A DNA stretch of 64,000 bases, taken from the NCBI RefSeq assembly GCF_947623445.1, contig NC_135243.1:1924501-1988500 (forward strand), read 5' to 3'. The notes beneath the pieces were generated by a model that was not told the DNA's origin, ran no database searches, and was given only the letters and a program-made list of their open reading frames with translations. The DNA is from Clavelina lepadiformis (Eukaryota; Chordata; Ascidiacea; Aplousobranchia; Clavelinidae). How positions within the stretch are numbered: position 1 is the first letter of the stretch; each line of letters opens with the position of its first letter. Made by a program: the position numbers and the translations under genes. Positions 1-14,200 of the stretch are shown here, one piece after another.

Positions 1-642
1 ATTCATTGATCTCTATTGCCCACATCTGGTACTGCACGCCATCCAACATGGCCCCTAGGTGGCTTGGGATGTGAGGAGCGTTGGAAACAAGACGACCATC
101 GGGTCCGAAAAGAGCGCACGAGAAGTCAAGTCGTTCCTGTCGATTCATAAAACGCAAATAAAACATTGATTGCTTTCACGACACACAATGATCATAATAG
201 AACTACACCTACTCAGCTATCAAGAACATATTTACACAAGTATGTCTTGCAATATACACAAGACTATACGGGACTTTCAACGACTGAAGCACAGATAAAA
301 TGTCAAGGGCTGGGAAATCTTGGTGCAACATATTGGTTAGAAATTAGACCAAACAGATAAAAGCAGTGTTGGACGATTATCTAGACCAGTAATGTATAAA
401 TAACAAACATGTTAAAATATGACAAGTTCAAGCCAGACAAATACCTTAATGTTAGTGGATATTGCTGTCCGTTGTAGAATCCTACCCATCTGTTCTGCAA
501 TGCTCATGAACCTTTAATGTCAAAGGTCAGAGGTTATAATATATTGATAAGACCAGTGATCCCAGTCTAGCACACACACAATAAAAGTTAATCAGGAATG
601 ACAAATAACCCAACCTCACTTACAACTACCCCCATAATCATT

Positions 643-1062
643 GCATGCATTTGATATTCAATTTCCCAGTTATTGTCGTTCGGGTAAATTGTCAGTAATA
701 AAAATCGCTTCGAAAAATTCAGTCCACAAAATAACACCTATATATTTAAAATAACGGAGAATGACAAAGAACCCAGCCGCACCTTACAACTACCGCAATG
801 GTCATTGCATGCATTTGATATTCAATTTCCCAGTTATTGTCGTTCGGGTAAATTGTCAGTAATAAAAATCGCTTCGAAAAATTCAGTCCACAAAATAACA
901 CCTATATATTTAAAATAACGGAGAATGACAAAGAACCCAGCCGCACCTTACAACTACCGCAATGGTCATTGCATGCATTTGATATTCAATTTTCCAGTTA
1001 TTGTCAGTTATAAACTTGCTTCCAAAAACTGTATCTACGAAATAACACTGACCTGTGTGAAA
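643..1062. repeat. 164-bp tandem repeat, about 2.5 units, in an oxoprolinase intron
   Basis: The string GCATGCATTTGATATTCAAT recurs at 643, 807 and 971, a spacing of exactly 164 bp. Units one and two are nearly identical through the stretch ending AATAACGGAG. The third diverges after about 50 bp. The paralogous copy near 46.68 kb has only two units, so one unit was gained or lost after the locus duplicated. Confidence 0.85.
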
Positions 1063-1790
1063 ATATAGAGAGTTGGATGGCGTCCAATTCCTTGCCAATA
1101 TGCTTCGGCTTTCCCTTCCCTATCATGATGGTGATGTCACCTGAATAAGCGAAATTTTTGCAAAATTGTAATTTCTAATCACGGCAAGCTGCAATGATGT
1201 TGTCAACCTATCATGTAAGAAAAAGACTACCCTCATCAAACTCTAAGTGATGTCACCATGATGTCATAACGCAATACCTTTCTTAGTCATCTCTGCCTTG
1301 CAGTCGGGTTCGACCAAGATTGTGCTATTCTTGTCGATGATGATCGCTGGACCGTGAATCACCTGACAGGTCCTCAATGAAATGGACGCTAATGTCGAGA
1401 TGACCTCCATCGAAATAACTTGACATCACCTGCTCAACACATGCTTTATTATGACATCACTTATTGTAATAAACAGTCAATGCATGCAGTTGACAACATG
1501 CATTTGCTCTTATGTCTGGTAAGATCTTATGCACAGAGAATCAGAGCATACTTAGGTAGGTAAATTTTGCCATTTTAATTAATGTTTAGTGACAGTAGTA
1601 ACATGAACTACGACCTGGATACCATTTGTATCATGTTATCTTCACAATTGCTTTATAATTTACCTCGGATTGATGAAATTATGCACGGTTTGTGATTTAA
1701 GTATTTGTAATAAGACGATAGCACAACATACACATAGGTGCAGCAAATAAAAATTTAGCATTGATATTTAACAACACTTTACATCATCAC

Positions 1791-2371
1791 TAGGGCAACC
1801 AAAAGTCAATATGGTCAATTTTTTTACCTGCTCAGAATGCTATGAAACAAGCACAAAACAAATTTCAGCTTTGTACGAAGGGTGGCATAGAAGTTATTAG
1901 GTCAGATAAAGTCAAAATGTTATGTTAGGTCAAAATACGGTCAAATTGTTTCGTTAGGTCTTTTTCTTAGGTCAAAATCTATTAAACTTGTAATTTTGTA
2001 ACCATTTTGTAATATTATTCTTCCGTTTTTCTCTTTTCTTGAACCACAAACAATTCCAGTCCCGCAAATTTTACTTAGAACCAAAGCCACAAAGAGAGGG
2101 AAGGCTTTTCAGCACGTTTGGTGACGTCACGATGTGACGGCATTGCATTTGAAACTGCAAGTTGTCAATCGTAATACGCAGAAACGAAAAAAAAGTCAAC
2201 ACTAGAAAAGCATTTTGTCATTTTTAAATGCAGCTTTAGGTTAGAAAATTGCTGTAGACAGTGTAGAGACTATCAGTATAGCGTTTTTCAAAATAAGGTC
2301 AAAATTTAAACGATTTAGGTCAAAATAAGGTCAAAATTTAAAATTTTTAGGTCAAAAAACTGGTTGCCCTA
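1791..2371. mobile_element. hAT-like MITE (TAGGGCAACC ends) with 8-bp target duplication
   Basis: The element begins TAGGGCAACC and ends GGTTGCCCTA. It is flanked on both sides by ATCATCAC (1783-1790 and 2372-2379), an 8-bp target-site duplication as expected for hAT transposons. It has no coding capacity. The interior is built of iterated AGGTCAAAAT-type motifs (for example near 1924, 1967, 2294 and 2315). A second copy lies at 47844-48429 in paralogous DNA. The paralogous stretch near 53.9 kb has an unoccupied site with one copy of a CGTCAC-like target. Confidence 0.85.
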
Positions 2372-4529
2372 ATCATCACAAATCATATTGTTACCTGTCG
2401 TACAACATTTGCTCCGGCAACAACATTTCCAGACACAGATTGGCGTCACAGTTAGGGAATCCCCTTCCTGTAGCATGTGATGCCTGGGTGGGCCCCAGCA
2501 GATTCAGGGAGGACTCGGGCTGACGACAAACAAACCCAACCGGAAAAATTGCATAGACCAGACCGTGCTGCGACTGTGTCGATGTCAAGCTGTGATGAAA
2601 ATGTTCAACTGTCATAGAATTCAAACAAAATAAGAAAACATATTCTACTGTCAGTAGAAATAATGCAAAACGAGACAAGAACAAATGAGACAATTCGTCT
2701 TTCTCCAAATTTTGAACGTCCACTTTAATTTGTAAAAGCTAAACAGGTAAAAAATATCAAAAAGCTTGAAAGAAAACAAGATAGTAAATACAACATATAC
2801 ACAAAAATATAACAAAGCATGTAGAGTCCAAACAACACATATAAGCACATATCAACACATTGAAATAAAAACAAACTTTGTCCTGATGTTGACATTAACA
2901 GGAAAATTTGTGACTTTGTTGAAGTTTTGCTTTAATTTAAGATTTGAAAACAAAATACCTGTGGTGCTTGTATGGTGACACCAGCTGTAGTAGACTTGAA
3001 CACATGCTCATATTCCCCGTCGTATCGACTTAGATCTGTTGATGTTCCTGTGTAAATAGTGTCATAAATTTCATCACAATTCAAGTATTTGCATGTCACA
3101 AAATCATTCTTTATTACAGAACAAAGAACTTGTCAGGATATTCACAAATCATATAAACAAGTGTCCGGCCACACGGCCACAACATCAAGCACTGGAATAA
3201 AAGGTTGGGATACCACGATGACAACACAAGGACATAACTTACGTAATCTTATTAATATTTATCTAGCTTGTGCATGCATGCAACGTACATGCTCATACTG
3301 ATACTGGATATATTAGCGGCACCATACCTCTCATGTAGAACCCAAATGCTATGTTGGTCTTCAAATGACGTCATAGCGTACCACATAACGCCACCTGCTG
3401 GGCCGGATAATATTGTTCTACTTTCATTGAACCTGAGCATAGAGGAGTGTGATATGTTATATTTTATATCAGAAGATGTAATCCCAGGATGGGCAACATT
3501 TTTGAACTCATGGGTTGCTTTGGGTGTTGAGTTTGTACAGGCAGGCACAACCATATGCACAAATGATGTCATAATTAGTTTGAGTCCTCACTTGTTTCTA
3601 TTTCTAGCTACAACAGCATAAAACAAATAAACTACTATAATTACATACAGAAGTGAGGCCTACTTGAGCTCTAGTCAGACACTAGCTTAAGCGTATTTAC
3701 TGTACTAAAACTAACGGAAAACTAGAAAATCAGTAAGGTGAAATTTGAGTTTTTTGGTTGCCTTTAATGGGAAAGCAGATCAAAAAGGTTAAGAACAGCT
3801 GCTTTAAATCAAAGTAAAAAGTGGTAATAAACTCATCTCTGGTTAAGTATTTAAAACCATAGAAACTATAAAATAAGCAAAGACGAAAAATACAAAACCC
3901 ACATTTAGCGTCACCAGTGGGTAGTAGCTGAATACAACTGCATTGTCAACTGGAAACATCAGAGTTGATCAGCTTACGAGGTCGAATAATTTCAGTCTGG
4001 ACTAATTTCCAATTTAAAGAAGATCTCTCCAACCCTTAGTGAGAGCAAGTGCCATTCTTTCACCTTTCCTCTCAAGGAGAGCATTTGTGGCGACCGTCGT
4101 TCCAATCCGGATGAAATCGATCTTACTTGAGTCGAATGATTCGATCATCATAATTTTAAACTCTTTAAAACAAAATTAAACTATGTATACATAATTAGGC
4201 AGTCCATCGAATTAAACAACAATTCTTAGAAGTGGTTTTCGCGAAGTCGACAAATGGTTAAACTTGAGGAAATGAAGGAAAGCTAAGTTTAATTTGAGAC
4301 AAAATTACGGGCATATTTGTAATTAAACACCAGCCTTGAAATCAAACTACTTTTCATAATAATCTTTTTAGCCTTATGAACGAAGCAAATTAGTAAACTT
4401 GAAACAACTATAAGACATAAAATCATCAATAAAATTATGATAAACTTTACCATATTGGCTATATGTTTATTTTTGTCACAAACCTCTTCCATAATCCTTC
4501 AAATTCCTTCCCCTTGTGTTTACTTTTCT

Positions 4530-6240
4530 GATTCAAAATTTGTTTCTTCTTAGAACTTACTCAGCATTTATCATGTTAAGTGTTTCCTAAAATCTAAGCA
4601 TAGTGTCGGAGTGCGTCCATTATTTTCTTTCATGCCATAATAAAAGGCACTTGCAAGGCTGCCTGTAGAGTTAGGCCGATACAAACCCAAACTAGAATAG
4701 ATTCGCTGAATATCATCTGCATTCAGGTGAACACAAATACTAGGCTAACGATATCGAAACTGACTACAAAATTATTATATTTCCTATATTTATATTTTCC
4801 AGGCTAAACAAACCAGGGTCAACATTTTTCATTTAGCCAGTGTATACATGCTCTTATACAGCCTACTGAAGGCCCTTTACTTAAAAATTTTGCTTTTCAA
4901 ATATTATTCTTTTGAAACCAAACAATTCTTCAGCAACTACACTGGAAAAAAGTGACCGTCATTAGGCCTAGTCCAAAATTTTTATCATTGACTATTAAGA
5001 CGTTGATTTCGTTGAAAAAACATTGTCCATACCTTATTGTGGTCAAGTACCCATAAATCTGCCTACATATAGTTTGCAACGCCTTTTTATGGCTGACTAC
5101 GTCCTACCGATGCACTGGAAACAATGTTGGTTAACTAAAACCCATTATACGATGTGATTGGCGTTTACTTCGTTATATGTGAAAGACTAGTGGCTTAATC
5201 TCATTCGTGTCATGTAATATATGGAACCACTTGACACAGTCAGAGTTATTGACCTAATAGTTGCTGTTATAGAGATATATATCACATTAATATTGAGATG
5301 GTGACATTTCGTCACTGTTTAAAACCTTCCTTATCCTTGCAATGTCATATTTTTATGAATTTTTATTTTTCTACTAAATGCAAGGCGTAACAAGGTCAAA
5401 ACAACTTAGAAGTAATCCTGTGTAAGTATAACAGGCCGACATTTTTTTACATCTTTCATTAACCAATGAAAAATGAATTTATGACAAATAATAATTTCGT
5501 TGTTGTATTACTTGGCTTGAATTATTACACAACAAACACCTTTGCCATAAAGACCGGACTTTCTCTGGCGGTTCGTGTTACCATATGAGCGAAGTACAAT
5601 GTTGATTGATAGTTGTTTTACTTCTCACTCGATGGTATGAGTTCTCATTTCTCAAACGGCGTGACAATGCTGTTTTAGTTGCTTAAATTCTGTCTATGCA
5701 TATTAGTAAATGATAAAGTCCCATTTTTATTTATTTTTATCAGACACAAAGGCTTACACCTTTGGGCAAATCTTACTGAATGTTACATTGCGCAGTAGTA
5801 ACAAGTGAATGGGAACAGTAAAAGGAAAGATTGCAAACATTATATCGTTATTTATATGGCACACCAGTTCAAGCCAGGTAGTTTATCTGAACGTCATTAA
5901 GGAGAATTTTGGCTTGGTCTGCAACTGAATTGCAAGATCCCAAATTAAAATTTAAGCATTTGCACAACAACTCATGACTCGCGAGTCACGCGTGACGTAA
6001 CTATCACAACCCAAATTACTTTCTTAGAAACGTAAAAACGTTTTTTTTTAATAATCCGGGAATGCTAACACACACAAGAGCTACGATTATTTGATTTACT
6101 TTTAACATAAAAACATGGCATTTATGTTAAAAATCACAACAAATATATTCAAGATAACCTTAATTTAAGCTAAAAAATGTGGTTCCTAACTATAGGACGT
6201 AATAGGACGTATAAGACCTAATATAGGACCTAATATGTAA
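4530..6240. other. non-coding DNA shared with 56.8-57.6 kb
   Basis: I see no gene here. Blocks of this stretch match 56.87-57.6 kb (for example the segments around CATTGACTATTAAGACGTTG and CTTGACACAGTCAGAG), so it belongs to the duplicated unit upstream of the oxoprolinase relics. The first oxoprolinase exon, expected to encode the start of the protein and the GGTFTD motif, was not found in either copy. Confidence 0.5.
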
Positions 6241-6753
6241 TTACTTGAGTGTGACGTGTAACAGCGTTTGCATAATGTTGGCAAGGTGTGACGTCATCGA
6301 AGCTTTTCATTGGTGGTTTTGTAATACAGTGAGGTAACAACTTACATGAAAGGCATTTAGTTAGTACATGGTATTAAGTAGGGATGATGCCACAAAGTAA
6401 TACACTGTGCTCCTACCAATCGTTTTCCGCTGGATGGAGCGGCGGAGCAACAGTTTCATGCAAAATGACCGAGCGCAATTGGTGGGAAGGAAATGGTTTT
6501 GGTCTTTCAGTTCCGGATTCGTCACAATGCCTGTCTAGCTTGACGGTTACGTGCAAATGAGTGGTCGGTGATGAGGATTGAGTCGAGTGACGTCTCACTA
6601 AATTTAGTCATAATTATGCTTTAATATGTGACTGTTACGTCATAAGCCAAGCAGGTCATTCAAATCGAGTATTGACATGACATCTTCGATCTGTGGCTGG
6701 ATGGGGGGAACCTTCATTTGTTAAAAAATATTTAATAAGTTGCAGATTAAACA

Positions 6754-9700
6754 TCAGCCAATACCACGGAGGTCTTTCTCGAAGCAGGGCACTCTTGTAT
6801 TGTGACGCCATTTCCGCCAATTCCTTCCAATCGCGTTTAGAATTTCTGAGTTGCTCAAGCAATAAATCAAACAGACCAAGAAACCCTGCCGTGTCATAGA
6901 AAACAATAAGTTGTCTGAAATTCGTCAGAAATGTATTAATCAAAACATTTATGGCTCCGTCAGTGAAACGCCAGAGTGCTATGACGTCAATATACAAATG
7001 CTAGAGAAGCGCAATTATGAGCAGATCGCGATTGTAAGACATGTCGTTAAAGCTGCCAGTTGCATTCCGGAGATGAAAGACAATTCTGACCGCACAATCG
7101 AAGGAATCAACAAATTTACCTGAAATGACTGAAAAATGGCGTTGACGTAGAAGAAAGCGATTTCACCAGCGCCATCTCCCGGACTGAGAAAAAACAAGAT
7201 GTAAGTAATTCCAAGAAGGTTGAAAAGAAAGAAAGCCGCCTTTACTGCTTTTGAATAGGTCACTGCACTTTCCAGCGAGTTCTGCTTGATGAGTTTAGTG
7301 ACCAAAATTCGAACGACATTAACCATTATCAACGCGTTGATCTGTTTAGAAGGAAATAAATGTTTTAATTCCAAAGCGTCATAAATTACTTGATTGATGG
7401 TGGCTGAACCGTGTTGACCCAGTAGATAGTAAAATAAAAACAAGATATAAGGTGATCGCACTCTGAAAGTTAACTTTATTTTTGATTCTTCTACACGAGC
7501 GTTCGCAAGCATAAGTTTCTTCTTCAGGTTTACTAAGAGATGGTAAAAATTATTTCAAATAAGTTACTCCGAGCGATTGGTAGTTCTGATCCTGACTGCT
7601 ATTGCCAATACCTTATTCTGATCATTGTTATAATGTGACGTCTTAAAAAACTTACTGCGAACAAGACAAAGATGGGAATCTGGTAGAAATATTCGACCCA
7701 GGTGTCCGTCGGGTTCTGCATCCAGCATTTTTTGTCCTCATAAATCGCTTTGAGCACTGCCCATAAAACCGTGATTGGGATCGGTGTGCCTGCGTCATAG
7801 ACATCTTGTGTTATTAGTAATTAACATGTTTTCGACGAAAATTTGTGCTGAACATATCTGATACAAACAGCTTAATGAAACAGGTATAAGCTTTGGTTTA
7901 TGCAACATCTCAGAAACACGTATAAAAACACAAAAGACTCCTTTATACTCATACAGCGCTATTAACAAAACGTTCCTAGCGCAATCTAAAAGAGTTAGGA
8001 CAAGTTTTAGGAGGTTAATACTCGGCCCAATTTTAAGTTGCATGACATATATGACATTAAATAACCTGACTAAGTCAATGGTTGAACAGGATTTTGTAGA
8101 AGCCAAAGACAATGGCGGTAACAATGGATTTATCTTACATCACAATAGTCAGTATGTGTGTAGGTAGCTTTGAGACTACCACGTGACCATGATACCCTGT
8201 CACCAAACTTGGCAAAAATAAATAAATGTGTGATGAAGAATAATTCTTTCTTCAGAACTGACTGTAGGTCGAAACCCACTGACTCGTAAAATGGAAATCG
8301 AAATATTGATCAAAGCAGCTGTTACTAATCCTGACTTACCCCAACCTAGCGCGATATATAGCTTTATGCTGAACCTGTCGTACGTGTAAGCCATGACCAC
8401 CATCATGTGAAGGTAGACGCCTTCTACGAACATCCAGCAGTAGGTGGCCACTTGAGAGTAGATGGAGATGGCGGCCAGGACTCGACATAGAACCTGGAAC
8501 CAAACCTGGGTGATTGTGTGAAGAAGAAGTGGCGTAAACAATTGTGCAGACTTGCACATATTATACAAAGATATTTTGTTTACCAAAAAATGTCGATACA
8601 ATAAACCGTAAATTTGTAATTAAACTTTAACTTAAACATTTTAATTAGCTTCGTTGTAAGAGTAATGGTAAGCATAAGATATCGTTTACGTCATACTAAT
8701 TACGTCAAAATACCTCATTGTTTTTTCTTGTTTGATAGCTGGTGAAGAAACTATGAATTAACCAGATGACGTTTTGTAGAATGAGTGACGTAGCAAGATT
8801 CCAATGAATGATATTTCTCCAACACCGGATGCTTCTACAATGTGATGACGTAAACAAAATGACGTATGCATGCCGTAATAAAGCCGAAATAACCTATTTT
8901 TGCCAAGAGAACAACAGAATTGGACATCACTTAATGCTTTGTATAAAGTGTTAGCATAGAGTTTATTCGATAGAGCCCTCCCTATGCAAGAGATATTTTT
9001 CTCACATTAGTCTTTTAACTTTCAACATACAAACCATACACTTTCTTATAACCAGTTTCTTATAATTGAATTGTTGCAGAACTTCCATCGCGTAAAGCCG
9101 CGAATTTTCGTCATCACCTCGCTGTGAATTTTCCCAAACTACGTTTAGGTCATAATTGAATTTACTTTGAAGTCAAAGTATAATTATGACTCAAAGTCTT
9201 AAATGGCTAAGACTGAGATCAAAGAATACGAGGTCAATGACCTCTAAATCGAGTTATCGCGATGTTTTAAAATCGATGTCGCCCACCATAGATGTACCTG
9301 AGTCTCCAGAAGAGTAAAAAAGCGATGACCAATGTAAAGAGGGAAAGTCCCCTGCCTACGTAAGTTATCATGACGACAATCTTGAGATGAATATTGACGT
9401 AATCTTCGGCAGGGTCACTCTGAAATTTAAAAATCGTGTAAATCAATTTTTAGATTTAAAAATTTCTATCCTGATGCGATGTTAGTATTGAATGATATAA
9501 TTCGAAACAAGCAATCTTAATCATATAAGTTGATAAAGTTTTTTGACTCCAGATTGAATTTATTTAAAGTTAATTGAATGTAAGCTCTATTTGTTGTTAT
9601 TCTGGAATTATTAAATCTATCCATGCAGGTTATAAAATTTTTATGTAAATGCATTCATGCAGAACTGACCGAGTCCGGTATGGGACGACAAGCAGTAAAA

Positions 9701-11216
9701 TTAATGCGAGACCATCTTCCGTCTGATTCACACTTGCGAGTCGCGTTAACTGAATTTCAAAGAAAGTAACTCATAAATGTTCCATTTATTTTCATCGATA
9801 ACCTTGTAGACTATCGAATGTCATATAAAGTTCTAAGCTTATCTATTTGTAAACAGTGATATAGGCTGCTCCATCGCAATGAGAATATAAAAAGTATACT
9901 GTAAATAACTTAATGTCGTCCAGGTTAAAACCCTCATACATGAATTGTTGTAATGAACTCCATCGAGCTTCTTAAAACATCTAGTATAGGCAATGCCGCC
10001 ACCAAGCGTCTGGGAAAAGCAGACATCCGGGGGATTCATGTTGGTCACGTGAGTGTTGACGTAAGGGCAGTGACCTTTAACAAGGAAAGTAAGGTGAGGA
10101 TTTTGTGGAAATATCTAGTATTTCTAGTTTTGTGAAAAATTGGAATTGTTTCTGTGTTTGTTAGTTGAGATTGAGACAAGAGATTGTTTCGTCATAATAT
10201 TACCGGGTACTTTGGTGTAATTTTGACAGAATTTGGCAATGATGACGCAACTCGTCTGTTTCCCTCCCAGAAACTCAATTTCTTTGTCATGGGGCTCTTG
10301 GCTGGGTCGAATAGAAAAAATAAATACAGTAGTAGCTTGTTCGACTAAAATAAGACGTCACTGAGAACTATTATGACATCATTTTGGATATAAAGCGAAT
10401 ACCTATAATTGGCACACATCTTGTCCAAAGTTGTGGAAGTGATCCCACTGACCATCAACTGAAAAATGAATAAAAGCGCTGAAAAATACAAAAATTAAAA
10501 ATCAATCAACTCTGTACAATTCACCAGAAGTGTTATTGATATTTGAATGTGACGTAAGAAAGGAAGACTCGCTTTTTCACAGAGGTGATACATAGTCTAC
10601 GTTACTTCCGATGCTTGTTACGTCATCGCGGCTTAAATCGTATTTCAGTTCGAATGTACAACAGGTACCAAACAGCGGTTTTTATGGTTTTAATTTTATT
10701 TATATGACTCGGTTTCAATTACATTTATTAATTTCAGAATAAAATTTGAAAAATCTTTTATAAACGACAATTCTATTTCTATCAATTCTATATCTCGCTC
10801 TAAATATTTCTCATTCATTTTAAGATTTAGTCAAAGTCGCCAACATTATGGCAGAAGTTAAGAAACATTAAGACACTCATGGTTACTAAAAGGTTGAAGA
10901 TAAATTGTTAAATCTCTGATAGAACTTTTTCGTCGAAAACTAGCAGCAGAAAATGACACTCGGTTTTGTTTTGGTGGAAAGTTTGATGGATCAAAAATAA
11001 ACGTAGAGTTATAAACTACAGCAATTGTTAAGTCATAACCACATTGATAAACAGCTCTACATATCTTAGTTACTTGACAACGTCAAAATGCAAGTTGCAG
11101 CAACGTGGCCCGGTTATTAGGCACAATACGTCATATTTCATCACCTATCTTGTACTTTGACTTAATACCTGTGCGGCCAAGAAAACCAAGACTACTGGAA
11201 TTGTTTGAACGTTCAT
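6754..11216 (-). CDS. CRHR: Class B (secretin-family) GPCR, corticotropin-releasing-hormone-receptor-like
   Basis: Eleven phase-consistent exons: 11169-11216, 10403-10458, 10204-10301, 9940-10074, 9670-9749, 9298-9419, 8714-8834, 8340-8505, 7656-7789, 7120-7341, 6754-6885. They total 1314 nt, or 437 codons plus TGA, a normal family length. Exon 1 encodes a signal peptide (MNVQTIPVVLVFLAAQ). The ectodomain carries several cysteines of the hormone-binding fold (KMC, HCP, VCF, TRC, KCE, TAC) and N-glycosylation sites (NYT, NNS, NAT, NFT). TM1 is in exon 6. Exon 7 has RSIRCWRNIIHWNL, very close to vertebrate CRH receptors. Exon 8 has WMFVEGVYLH (TM3), exon 9 KKCW (second extracellular loop), exon 10 VRILVTKL and LLGITYILFF (TM5-6), exon 11 FLVCLIYCLSNSE (TM7). 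The predicted role is a plasma-membrane peptide-hormone receptor coupling to Gs. Calcitonin or DH-type receptors are alternatives, but the TM2 and TM6 motifs favour CRH receptors. No lesion was seen. Confidence 0.9.
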
Positions 11217-14200
11217 TTTTACGAGAATGACATCATTGTCAATGACGTCATTACTTGAACAATCTCTTAATTGAAACTTTTCTTATAGAGGCCTATAGCT
11301 GATGCAGAAAAAAGCGAACAAAATTTGTTTAATTTTATCCCAACTATTTTTATTAATAAAAGCATACCCATTAATTCCTGAACACATCCTCTGCTCTGGT
11401 TATAACTCAGACACCTCGCACTACAACTGTTGCTTTTATTCCAACGACATATGGGCTTTCTATGGCTATAACCATAACTTAATAAATCTTTCATTATACC
11501 TTACTTATAAATCTTTCTTGGAAGACAGAAAGTGAAAACAGTCATGACTGAAACAAGCAAGTCGAACATTAAAAGCTCGAGTAAAAAAAAGAAACAAACA
11601 TAAAAGAAACAACTCAGAAGAGATTTCAATAAACACCGCAGGCTCCATCAATGCGGGTGGTTTTATAAATCCACCACGACACCGCGTCACTCTACAGCCC
11701 TGCACTGAACTAACTACCCAAGCATATGGCAAACTACATTATGAAGAAAATTTAATTTTGCGCGATGCCATTTCTTCTGAAGTTGAATTTTATCCAATTA
11801 GAGTGTAAATTCGAGGCCATATTAAGTATTCACTTATAACTCCATAATGCCATTTTTCTACTCAATTGTCTTGTTGCAATCTTGATCTTCAAAACTTGGA
11901 TTGTAATTTTGTACAATTAAGTCATCTTTTTTTAATAAACCACGATTTTTGAGTGTCTAATTGCGCGTGTCTTCTCGCAAACGAGAACTTTTCAGCCTAT
12001 AATTGTAAAACAGCTCGTTTGCTGTTATCTTCTGGAAAGTTAATTTTTTTACCAGCTACGAGTGGAAATTAAAGAAAATCGTTAAGTACAGTACGAAAAT
12101 TATCGCGAGGTTAAATTAACGCCTTAGTGTCAGATTTCGTTCGCACTTGCCCGTAGAAGTGTTGCAACTAAATTTAACAATTTTTGAAAATTTGTAAGTT
12201 ATGAAAGGACAGCATTTTAATGTTGATTTATCTGTTCCTGTTAACATGAATACGTAGAAAGGCTGAAGCTGCCCATTGTTGTTGTTGTTGTTAGGTAACG
12301 AGTCATTTGGTAACAGATTCATTGTAGGTTTAGTCCCCGCATGTTGGCGCTGTGTTGGATTTACACCAGAACCAACGCTGTGTTGACGGTCTAACAAATT
12401 CCTCTCCAATTCCAACAATATTAACTTTGTTCGAATTTACAGATTGTCAAAATACTGACGGTGCACTTCTGCACTAAGTGCAAGAATAGCAATTGATGTT
12501 TTAATAAAAGGCCGTTTGCGACATTTTTTGAGTAGACTACCTCTCGAAAAATTTTATCTTCCTTTCCTATTAATAGTTCCCCTAATTACATTATTTCCAA
12601 GCTATATGATATGACTTCTTAAAACTTTTTAGGTCTAAATACTTCCTGTGTGGGGCAGGAATTTACTATGACTGACAGCTGGATTGCATTAGCCGTTAGT
12701 TGGCGGTAGCTGCGATACTTGCTATAATTGTCAGGCCACGTTAGTAAATGCAAGCAAAACCATGCGCCAATTATCTCAAAAATCTTGACAAGAAGTGTTG
12801 TGTTTGCAAAATATGTCATGAAAGACTCCAAAATTTATCTGAGAAACAAAATATTGACGCTCTTAAATGCAGGCATAACCAATGGGTAGGACCTATTCTC
12901 AAGATGGGACATGTCTCAACTTTCGAAAAAGGGGGTGCTGTCTTCCAACTTTTGAAAAAGAGGGGCTAAAAACAGGACAACAAGTAAGATAAATTGACAC
13001 GGTCGTGTGTTGAAAAGAATTTCGGTCCCGAGCTGGTTTATAAAGCGGTGACTACGTTTGATGCAAATATCAATTAAAAACTTTACACGGAAAATTTTAT
13101 TTCATTTCGTATCAAAACTTCTCACTTTCTACTTAAACTAACTAACTTATTCCTTTTTGACACCTTGGCGTTACTCCCTTACGCCGTACCGGCAATAACT
13201 CATTTACGGGAACTGTGTTCCGGACCGTTCCACTTTTTTTACCACTGTGTATACGTCATGCCTCATCATGCGTCATCATGTGTATACTTCGTGCAAAGCA
13301 GTCGCTTTGCTACGATGGACGCGTGGCTCCAATAGCCATTGGCAGATGATGACTATGATGTGATGTTTTAGCGCTGAGGCAAAGTTAAATCGTGGAGCTC
13401 CATTGTCACCACGTCATAGTTATTCTGAAACAGCGGCGTAACCTAGGTTTTAGCCACCCTGCGCTAAAGCAAAACATATCGCCCCATTCCCGAAGCCATA
13501 TTTTGAATTTCGTAGAAAGTCGAAGGTTTTTAAAGGCTGGTTGACCATCCAGGCCAAAACGCGAGGGACGCAAATTTTTTTATTTTTACACCTCACATAA
13601 AAGGAAGAAGCTTTGGTCGATACTTCCGCTCCGCAATGGATGTCTTTGGAGTTTTCATACTGAAAGAGGAAATTTTTGAGGTCTTACAAAAGCAAACGTA
13701 TCAATTATTATGCATCCAGGGCCGGCCGAGTTTCGCTTTTCACCTTAACCGGCCATCATGAAAAGGTCGGGGTATAACTGCCAGTTTTTCGCTGCGCAAG
13801 AGAATCAACTTTCCGGAGAGTTTTCAATTGTACCTCAATAGGTTTATACCAAGTGTGTGTGCTCGCTAATGTACGAAATTATCAATAATTACGCAACGTA
13901 CGTAACCACGTAACGGAGCTCCTGTTACAAACGTTTGGTACAAATTACGTTATTTCTATTTTAAATACTACTTTTTGGTACATTTTATGCACACAAACCA
14001 TCGATAGCTATTATCTGTTTGCATTCTCTGTGTAAATACAATTGAAATGCGACATTTGCATTCGGCTCTTTGCCCACTTTGCCGTTTTTCAAAGCCGGGC
14101 AATAGCAGAAAACGATGTTGGTGATGTGACGTAATAACCGTCCTTTGATAACTATTGCTACAACTTTAAACCAAGTATGAAAATATGGCAGTGACGCTGC

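Larger units (their letters stand above)
1..4520 (-). pseudogene. 5-oxoprolinase (OPLAH-like) relic, copy I, truncated by window start
   Basis: 5-oxoprolinase hydrolyses 5-oxoproline to glutamate in the cytosolic glutathione cycle. It has an N-terminal HyuA-like half and a C-terminal HyuB-like half. Exons recognised on the minus strand, in protein order: 4484-4520 (remnant of the APREGIR region), 3978-4121 ([19 protein letters not shown]), 3328-3432 (ILSGPAGGV), 2959-3047 ([17 protein letters not shown]), 2395-2589 (VAA...HPGPTCYRKG), 1278-1362 (HGPAIIIDKNSTILVE), 445-511 ([19 protein letters not shown]) and 1-136 ([19 protein letters not shown], running off the window). Exon 3978-4121 has in-frame TAA (4014-4016) and TAG (4002-4004). 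Exon 3328-3432 is one base out of phase with the next exon. Exon 2395-2589 changes frame several times. Several middle HyuA exons are missing. Family identity is firm; non-functionality is read directly from the stops and frameshifts. Confidence 0.85.

Noticed and set aside
3268..3621. 117-codon plus-strand open frame
   Set aside because: It lies opposite the oxoprolinase GPAGGV exon and owes its openness to that conserved sequence; a paralogous frame at 54791 is likewise antisense.
12116..12418. 100-codon minus-strand frame with an Asn run as an upstream GPCR exon
   Set aside because: The GPCR already starts with a convincing signal-peptide exon at 11216, and this frame has no splice link to it.
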